Below are positions 59,625-64,000 of a DNA stretch of 64,000 nucleotides, piece after piece; position 1 is the stretch's first letter; the number at the start of each line of letters is the position of its first letter. Below the pieces are notes generated by a model, which was not told the DNA's origin, searched no databases, and saw only the letters and a list, made by a program, of their open reading frames with translations. The DNA is from Erwinia sp. 198 (lineage in GTDB: Bacteria > Pseudomonadota > Gammaproteobacteria > Enterobacterales > Enterobacteriaceae), in assembly GCF_003937915.1 (NCBI RefSeq), contig NZ_RHUM01000006.1, positions 221,550-285,549 on the forward strand, written 5' to 3'. The position numbers were made by a program, and so were the translations under genes.

Positions 59625-61823
59625 TTAAACGACATCCGGCAGCGAAGCGATCAGCTTATCGAGCGTAACGGGATAATCCCGCACCCGCACGCCGGTCGCG
59701 TTATACACCGCGTTGACGATAGCCGCGCTGACGCCGCACAGGCCCAGCTCGCCCACGCCTTTCGCCTTCATCGGCGAGGAGACGGGATCGGTGTCATCCA
59801 GGAAAATGACCTCCTGCTCCGGCACGTCGGCGTGAACCGGCACTTCATAGCCCGCCAAATCGTGATTGACGAAGTAGCCCAGCCGCTTATCGACCGCCAG
59901 TTCTTCCATCAGCGCGCCGCCCAGACCCATCGTCATTGCGCCAATCACCTGGCTGCGGGCGGTTTTAGGGTTAAGGATGCGGCCTGCGGCGCACACGGCC
60001 AGCATACGGCGTACCCGGACTTCTCCGGTCGCCCTGTCCACGCCCACTTCGACAAAGTGGCCGGCGAAAGTGGATTGTTGATACTGCTTCTCCAGATCGC
60101 CAAACTCAATGCTGTCTTCCGCCGTTAGCGTACCGTCCGCTGCCGCATCGGCAAGGCGAGCGCTGCGCTCCCCGTCGCGTACCTGTTCATCGGCAAAGGT
60201 CGCTTTGTTCGGATCGAAGCCAAGCTTGTTGGCTATTGCCTCGCGCAGCTTGACGCAGGCGGCATAAACGCCCGCGGTGGAACTGTTTGCGCCCCACTGG
60301 CCGCCGGAACCGGCGGAAACCGGAAAGCTGGAATCGCCCAGCCGCACCACCACTTTTTCCAGCGGCACGCCCGCCATCTCGGCCGCCGTCTGGGCAATAA
60401 TGGTATAGCTGCCGGTGCCGATATCGGTCATATCCGTTTCCACGGTAACGATGCCGTTGGCATCCAGATGCACTCGCGCGCCGGACGTCATCACCATGTT
60501 ATTACGAAAGCCTGCCGCCATGCCCATTCCGACCAGCCAGCGACCTTCTTTTACCTGTGCAGGCGTGGCGTTGCGGCGGTTCCAACCGAAGCGCTCCGCG
60601 CCGGTGCGCAAACATTCAACCAGCTGACGACGCGAGAAAGGGCGGTCGGGATTGGCAGGATCGACCTGGGTATCGTTAAGGATGCGGAAAGCCACCGGAT
60701 CGATGCCCGCTTTCTCCGCCATCTCATCAATCGCGATCTCCAGCGCCATCAGGCCCGGCGCTTCGCCAGGCGCGCGCATGGCGTTGCCTTCGGGTAGATC
60801 GAGCTTCGCCAGCCGCAGGCCGGTGAAACGGTTAGCGCCGGCATAAAGCAGCTCGGTCTGCTGCACCGCCGTCTCCGGCGTGCCGCCGGGCAGGTTGCCC
60901 GACCAGCTTTCGTGGGCGATAGCGGTGATATGACCAGCCTGGTCGGTGCCGATACGAATATGCTGGATGGTGGCCGGGCGGTGCGTGGTGTTATTAGGGA
61001 TAACCGGCCGCGGCAGCATCACTTTTACCGGCCTTTTCGCGGCGCGAGCGCCCAGCGCGGCCAGCACCGCATCGCTGCGTAAGAATAATTTTCCGCCGAA
61101 TCCGCCACCGATATAGGGCGAGATCACGCGCACGTTCTCTTCCGGCATCTTCAGCGTTTTCGCTAGGTCTGTTCGGCACCAGTTAATCATCTGATTAGAG
61201 GTCCAGACGGTTAGCTTTTCGCCCTCCCAGACCGCCATAGAAGCGTGCGGCTCCATTGCCATATGGCTCTGATCCGGCGTGGTGTAGGAAGCGTCAAGCT
61301 TCAGTGCCGCCGAGGAAAAGGCCTGGTTGAAATCACCGACGTGGGTATCCGGCTGGTCTTCCGGAGCTTCGGTGGCGCCAGGTTTTTCAGCAGCGAGATC
61401 CCAGCTACCCCGTTCACGCCGATATTGCACGTCAACCAGCTGGGCGGCCGCACGCGCCTGCTCAAAGGTCTCCGCCACTACCAGCGCCACGGCCTGGTGG
61501 TAGTGCTCAACCTCCGGCCCGCCCAGCAGCGTGGCGGTATTTTTTTCGCCCTTGCCCAGGCTGCCGGCGTTTTTCGCCGTGACCACGGCCAGCACGCCCG
61601 GCGCGCTCTGTGCGGCCTGAAGATCTATCGAGGTAATGCGTCCCTTAGCGATGGCGGCGCCGACAATATAGCCATAGGCGACGTCAGACGCTTTATCGTG
61701 CCATTCGTAGGCGTAGGTCGCGGTTCCCGTTGTTTTCATCGGGCCGTCGATACGATTGTGAGGGCGCCCCACGACTTTCAGCTGATCGATAGGGTTATCG
61801 CCTGCGGGCTTATCGAATTTCAT
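59625..61823 (-). CDS. paoC: PaoC, molybdenum-binding subunit of aldehyde oxidoreductase
   Basis: Large catalytic subunit of the periplasmic PaoABC enzyme, which oxidises aromatic and other aldehydes to acids. The 732 residues equal the E. coli length. The N-terminal a/b hammerhead domain is followed by the molybdopterin cytosine dinucleotide binding domains (YIGGGFGGKLFLRSD, GNAMRAPGEAPGLMALE). The catalytic Glu is at residue 692 in KGVGELGLCG, the same number as in E. coli. There is no signal peptide; export is expected with PaoA through Tat. Confidence 0.95.
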   Translation of the reverse strand: MKFDKPAGDNPIDQLKVVGRPHNRIDGPMKTTGTATYAYEWHDKASDVAYGYIVGAAIAKGRITSIDLQAAQSAPGVLAVVTAKNAGSLGKGEKNTATLLGGPEVEHYHQAVALVVAETFEQARAAAQLVDVQYRRERGSWDLAAEKPGATEAPEDQPDTHVGDFNQAFSSAALKLDASYTTPDQSHMAMEPHASMAVWEGEKLTVWTSNQMINWCRTDLAKTLKMPEENVRVISPYIGGGFGGKLFLRSDAVLAALGARAAKRPVKVMLPRPVIPNNTTHRPATIQHIRIGTDQAGHITAIAHESWSGNLPGGTPETAVQQTELLYAGANRFTGLRLAKLDLPEGNAMRAPGEAPGLMALEIAIDEMAEKAGIDPVAFRILNDTQVDPANPDRPFSRRQLVECLRTGAERFGWNRRNATPAQVKEGRWLVGMGMAAGFRNNMVMTSGARVHLDANGIVTVETDMTDIGTGSYTIIAQTAAEMAGVPLEKVVVRLGDSSFPVSAGSGGQWGANSSTAGVYAACVKLREAIANKLGFDPNKATFADEQVRDGERSARLADAAADGTLTAEDSIEFGDLEKQYQQSTFAGHFVEVGVDRATGEVRVRRMLAVCAAGRILNPKTARSQVIGAMTMGLGGALMEELAVDKRLGYFVNHDLAGYEVPVHADVPEQEVIFLDDTDPVSSPMKAKGVGELGLCGVSAAIVNAVYNATGVRVRDYPVTLDKLIASLPDVV

Positions 61824-61826
61824 ATT

Positions 61827-62777
61827 TTATGCCCTCGCTTCCGTCAGTACCGAGGCGAGCGTACGCTTCGCCAGGAGCAGCTTGTATTCATTTTCATGGG
61901 TAGGATGCGCGTCGGCGAACAGCCGATCGTAAACCGCCTGCACGCCATGCGGCAGCTGCGCGTCGGCCTCTTCCTGCCGCCAGGGCTTATGCGCCACGCC
62001 GCCGGCCGCAACGCGACCCGTGCCATCAGGCTGCACAACAGCAGCAATCGACACCAGTGCGAAAGCGTAAGAAGCGCGATCCCGCACCTTGCGATAGATA
62101 TGCGTGCCGCCGAGCGGGCGGGGCAGGGTAACGGCGACAATCAGCTCGCCCGGCTTCAGCGCGGTTTCACGGTGGGGCGTGTCGCCCGGCGCCAGATAGA
62201 AATCGCTGAGGGAAATGCGGCGTTCGCTACCGTCCGGGCTGACCGTTTCCACCACCGCATCCAGCAGTCGCATGGCGACAGCCATATCGCTGGGATGGGT
62301 GGCGATACAGGCTTTGCTGGCACCAATCACCGCGTGTTGACGACTGAAGCCTTCCAGCGCGGCGCAGCCGCTGCCGGGCAGCCGCTTATTGCAGGGCTGG
62401 TTAGTGTCGTAAAAATAGGGGCAGCGCGTGCGCTGAAGAAGATTGCCGGCCGTAGTGGCCTGATTACGCAGCTGGCCCGACGCACCGGCAAGCAACGCTC
62501 TGGAAAGCACGGCGTAATCGCGACGGACGCGCTCGTCGGCGGCCAAATCCGTATTACGCACCAGCGCACCGATACGCAAACCGCCGTCGGACGTGGGGTC
62601 AATTTTATCCAGCGCCAGATGATTGACATCTATCAGATGAGAAGGCGTTTCAATTTCCAGTTTCATCAGGTCGAGCAGGTTGGTGCCGCCCGCAATAAAT
62701 TTAGCGCCGGGGGTGCGCTGCGCGCTGGCTGCCGCCTCGGCGGGCGTTTTCACACGCTCATAGGTAAAGGCCTTCAT
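61827..62777 (-). CDS. paoB: PaoB, FAD-binding subunit of aldehyde oxidoreductase
   Basis: Medium subunit carrying FAD and, in E. coli, an extra 4Fe-4S cluster. The 316 residues (E. coli 318) have the FAD loop [15 protein letters not shown] and the second binding segment [20 protein letters not shown]. The Cys-rich insertion [15 protein letters not shown] with GSGCAAL matches the cluster-binding insertion known in PaoB. Its start overlaps the paoA stop by four bases. Confidence 0.95.
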   Translation of the reverse strand: MKAFTYERVKTPAEAAASAQRTPGAKFIAGGTNLLDLMKLEIETPSHLIDVNHLALDKIDPTSDGGLRIGALVRNTDLAADERVRRDYAVLSRALLAGASGQLRNQATTAGNLLQRTRCPYFYDTNQPCNKRLPGSGCAALEGFSRQHAVIGASKACIATHPSDMAVAMRLLDAVVETVSPDGSERRISLSDFYLAPGDTPHRETALKPGELIVAVTLPRPLGGTHIYRKVRDRASYAFALVSIAAVVQPDGTGRVAAGGVAHKPWRQEEADAQLPHGVQAVYDRLFADAHPTHENEYKLLLAKRTLASVLTEARA

Positions 62778-63487
62778 GCTTTCTGGCTCCCGGCGACATC
62801 TTCGATCGCGGCAAGAATATTGGAGTAGGCGCCGCAGCGGCAGATATTGCCGCTCATTCGCTCCCGTAGTTCATCTGCCGTCGCTTCCGGGGATGACACC
62901 AGATCGAGCGTGACGTGGCTGGGAATGCCCGCTTCGATCTCTTTCAGCACCGCTACGGACGAGCAAATCTGGCCTGGCGTGCAGTAGCCGCACTGGTAGC
63001 CGTCGTGTTTCACAAAGGCGGCCTGCATCGGATGCAGGTTATCGGGCGTACCCAGACCTTCGATGGTGGTAACTTCGGCGTCCTGATGCATCACGGCCAG
63101 CGTCAGGCAGGCGTTCAGCCTGCGGCCATCGACAAGCACGGTACAGGCGCCGCACTGGCCGTGATCGCAGCCTTTTTTCGTGCCGGTAAGGTGCAGGTGC
63201 TCGCGCAGCGCATCCAGCAGCGTGGTACGGGTGTCAACGTTAAGCTGCTTGCTTTCGCCATTCACTTTTAGCGACAGGGGCAGCATTTCAGGCGCGCGGG
63301 CGGTTGGACGTTCGCTGTCGCCCAGGGCCGCACCGGGCGCAACTGCTGCCGTAGCCGCTGTTGCCGCGCTTACTTTCAGCAGCGTGCGGCGCGTCAGATG
63401 AAAAGGGATATTCTCATATTGGTTACTGATTTCGCCCGTACTGCAGCGAAACGGCTGATTCTTACTGTTATTGCCTTGGTTGCTCAT
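62774..63487 (-). CDS. paoA: PaoA, 2Fe-2S subunit of aldehyde oxidoreductase with Tat signal
   Basis: Small electron-transfer subunit that carries the export signal for the whole PaoABC complex. The 237 residues include a twin-arginine motif [20 protein letters not shown] (about 32-51), a plant-type ferredoxin domain ([15 protein letters not shown], then CLTLAV) and a second 2Fe-2S domain ([12 protein letters not shown] and CRCGAYSN). GGAGG precedes the ATG at 63487. It heads the paoABCD operon. The Tat signal sits unusually far from the N-terminus. Confidence 0.95.
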   Translation of the reverse strand: MSNQGNNSKNQPFRCSTGEISNQYENIPFHLTRRTLLKVSAATAATAAVAPGAALGDSERPTARAPEMLPLSLKVNGESKQLNVDTRTTLLDALREHLHLTGTKKGCDHGQCGACTVLVDGRRLNACLTLAVMHQDAEVTTIEGLGTPDNLHPMQAAFVKHDGYQCGYCTPGQICSSVAVLKEIEAGIPSHVTLDLVSSPEATADELRERMSGNICRCGAYSNILAAIEDVAGSQKA

Positions 63488-63749
63488 GCCAGGCCTCCGG
63501 TATGCAAAGAGAAAGGAACGACAAAGTAGGTAGGGACTATTTCTGTTTTTTGAGCATTAAGCATAGTCGGTACTGGCCGGGGGATAGCCTTTGATTCCGC
63601 AATGCGGTTGTGAGGGAAATTAATTAATGAAAAAAGGTAAAGTTTTAGCGGCGGCGGTCGACTATTTCAGGGCTGGTTCTTTTGTTGGTTCGCGTGAGTT
63701 AAGACTTATCCTAAACGGCAGTTTTTGCAGATTTTTATGCAAGTCGCTT

Positions 63750-63776
63750 TAAAGTTTTGCCGGGGCGTGACGATAA
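63750..63776 (+). promoter_or_regulatory. Sigma-28 (FliA) promoter of the flagellin gene
   Basis: TAAAGTTT, an 11-base spacer and GACGATAA match the class 3 flagellar consensus TAAAGTTT-N11-GCCGATAA with one mismatch. It lies 69 bases before the flagellin ATG. The rest of 63488-63845 shows no gene. Confidence 0.9.
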
Positions 63777-63845
63777 AGAATACAGACGGTGACGGGCATC
63801 CTGGCGCCGTATCCGAACTCTGGTAAAAATTTTAAGGAAACGACT

Positions 63846-64000
63846 ATGTCCGTTATCAATACTAACATTATGTCCCTGACCACTCAGAACAACCTGAACA
63901 AATCACAGGCTTCTCTGAGCACCGCTATCGAGCGTCTTTCTTCCGGTCTGCGTATCAACAGCGCAAAAGACGACGCCGCGGGTGAAGCTATTGCTAACCG
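63846..64000 (+). CDS. fliC: Flagellin, 5' part only
   Basis: The first 51 codons read [20 protein letters not shown] and on through [25 protein letters not shown], the conserved D0/D1 N-terminal region of flagellin, the filament subunit secreted by the flagellar type III apparatus. AAGGAA precedes the ATG. The gene runs off the right edge. The symbol fliC is given for the enterobacterial main flagellin; a second flagellin copy cannot be excluded without the rest of the gene. Confidence 0.93.
   Translation, partial: MSVINTNIMSLTTQNNLNKSQASLSTAIERLSSGLRINSAKDDAAGEAIAN

Noticed and set aside
61245..62828. 527-codon open frame on the plus strand
   Set aside because: Antisense shadow of paoC, paoB and paoA, with no ribosome-binding site and an Arg/His/Gly-rich product typical of shadows in GC-rich genes.

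Overview
The window is a chromosomal segment of a gamma-proteobacterium of the order Enterobacterales. Gene order and near-identity of many proteins to Escherichia coli (map/rpsB-tsf-pyrH-frr-dxr-uppS-cdsA-rseP-bamA-skp-lpxD-fabZ-lpxA-lpxB-rnhB-dnaE-accA, then fadE-gmhA-yafJ-yafK-dinB-pepD-gpt-frsA-crl-porin-proBA-thrW) fix the order. A methionine-salvage pair (mtnA/mtnK) beside accA and the general gene style suggest the Erwiniaceae (Pantoea, Mixta or Erwinia); the genus is an inference.

Layout. 1-735: the 5' part of a coiled-coil gene that runs off the left edge, then a non-coding stretch. 737-21.5 kb: core translation and envelope genes (map; S2 and EF-Ts; UMP kinase; ribosome recycling; isoprenoid, undecaprenyl and phospholipid synthesis; RseP; BamA/Skp; lipid A synthesis; RNase HII; DNA polymerase III alpha; AccA). 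21.7-24.1 kb: divergent mtnA and mtnK around a MetJ-type operator. 24.2-29.5 kb: a cold-shock-domain protein, an RluA-type pseudouridine synthase, YaiL, a decayed serine hydrolase and fadE with a FadR-type site. 29.6-41.6 kb: gmhA to proA and a LysE-type exporter. 41.8 kb: tRNA-Thr(CGU), thrW.

41,886-53,783 is an integrated P4-like phage satellite of about 11.9 kb, the main accessory feature. It has attL in the 3' end of thrW and an attR copy at 53,768-53,783, a P4-type integrase, and matching pairs of GTGTATA arm-type repeats beside both ends. It also has a P2/P4-type cos site, an Ogr/Delta-type late activator, a Sid-type capsid-size protein, and an AlpA-type regulator. A C4/CI-type antisense RNA controls an Icd-like gene. 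The alpha primase-helicase is flanked by two clusters of TGTTCACC iterons (ori and crr). Between int and cos lies an AT-rich two-gene Hachiman antiphage system (hamA nuclease, hamB helicase). A second AT-rich gene of unknown function, between alpha and attR, is a candidate second cargo gene.

53.8-55.4 kb is decayed DNA with an orphan, frameshifted CdiI-type immunity gene and one small ORF. 55.4-58.6 kb holds a secreted esterase and a divergent SDR/LysR pair. 58.7-63.5 kb is a paoABCD operon for a periplasmic molybdenum aldehyde oxidoreductase. The window ends in the first 51 codons of a flagellin gene behind a sigma-28 promoter.

All calls come from reading the sequence and from recalled knowledge of protein families; no database search was run.
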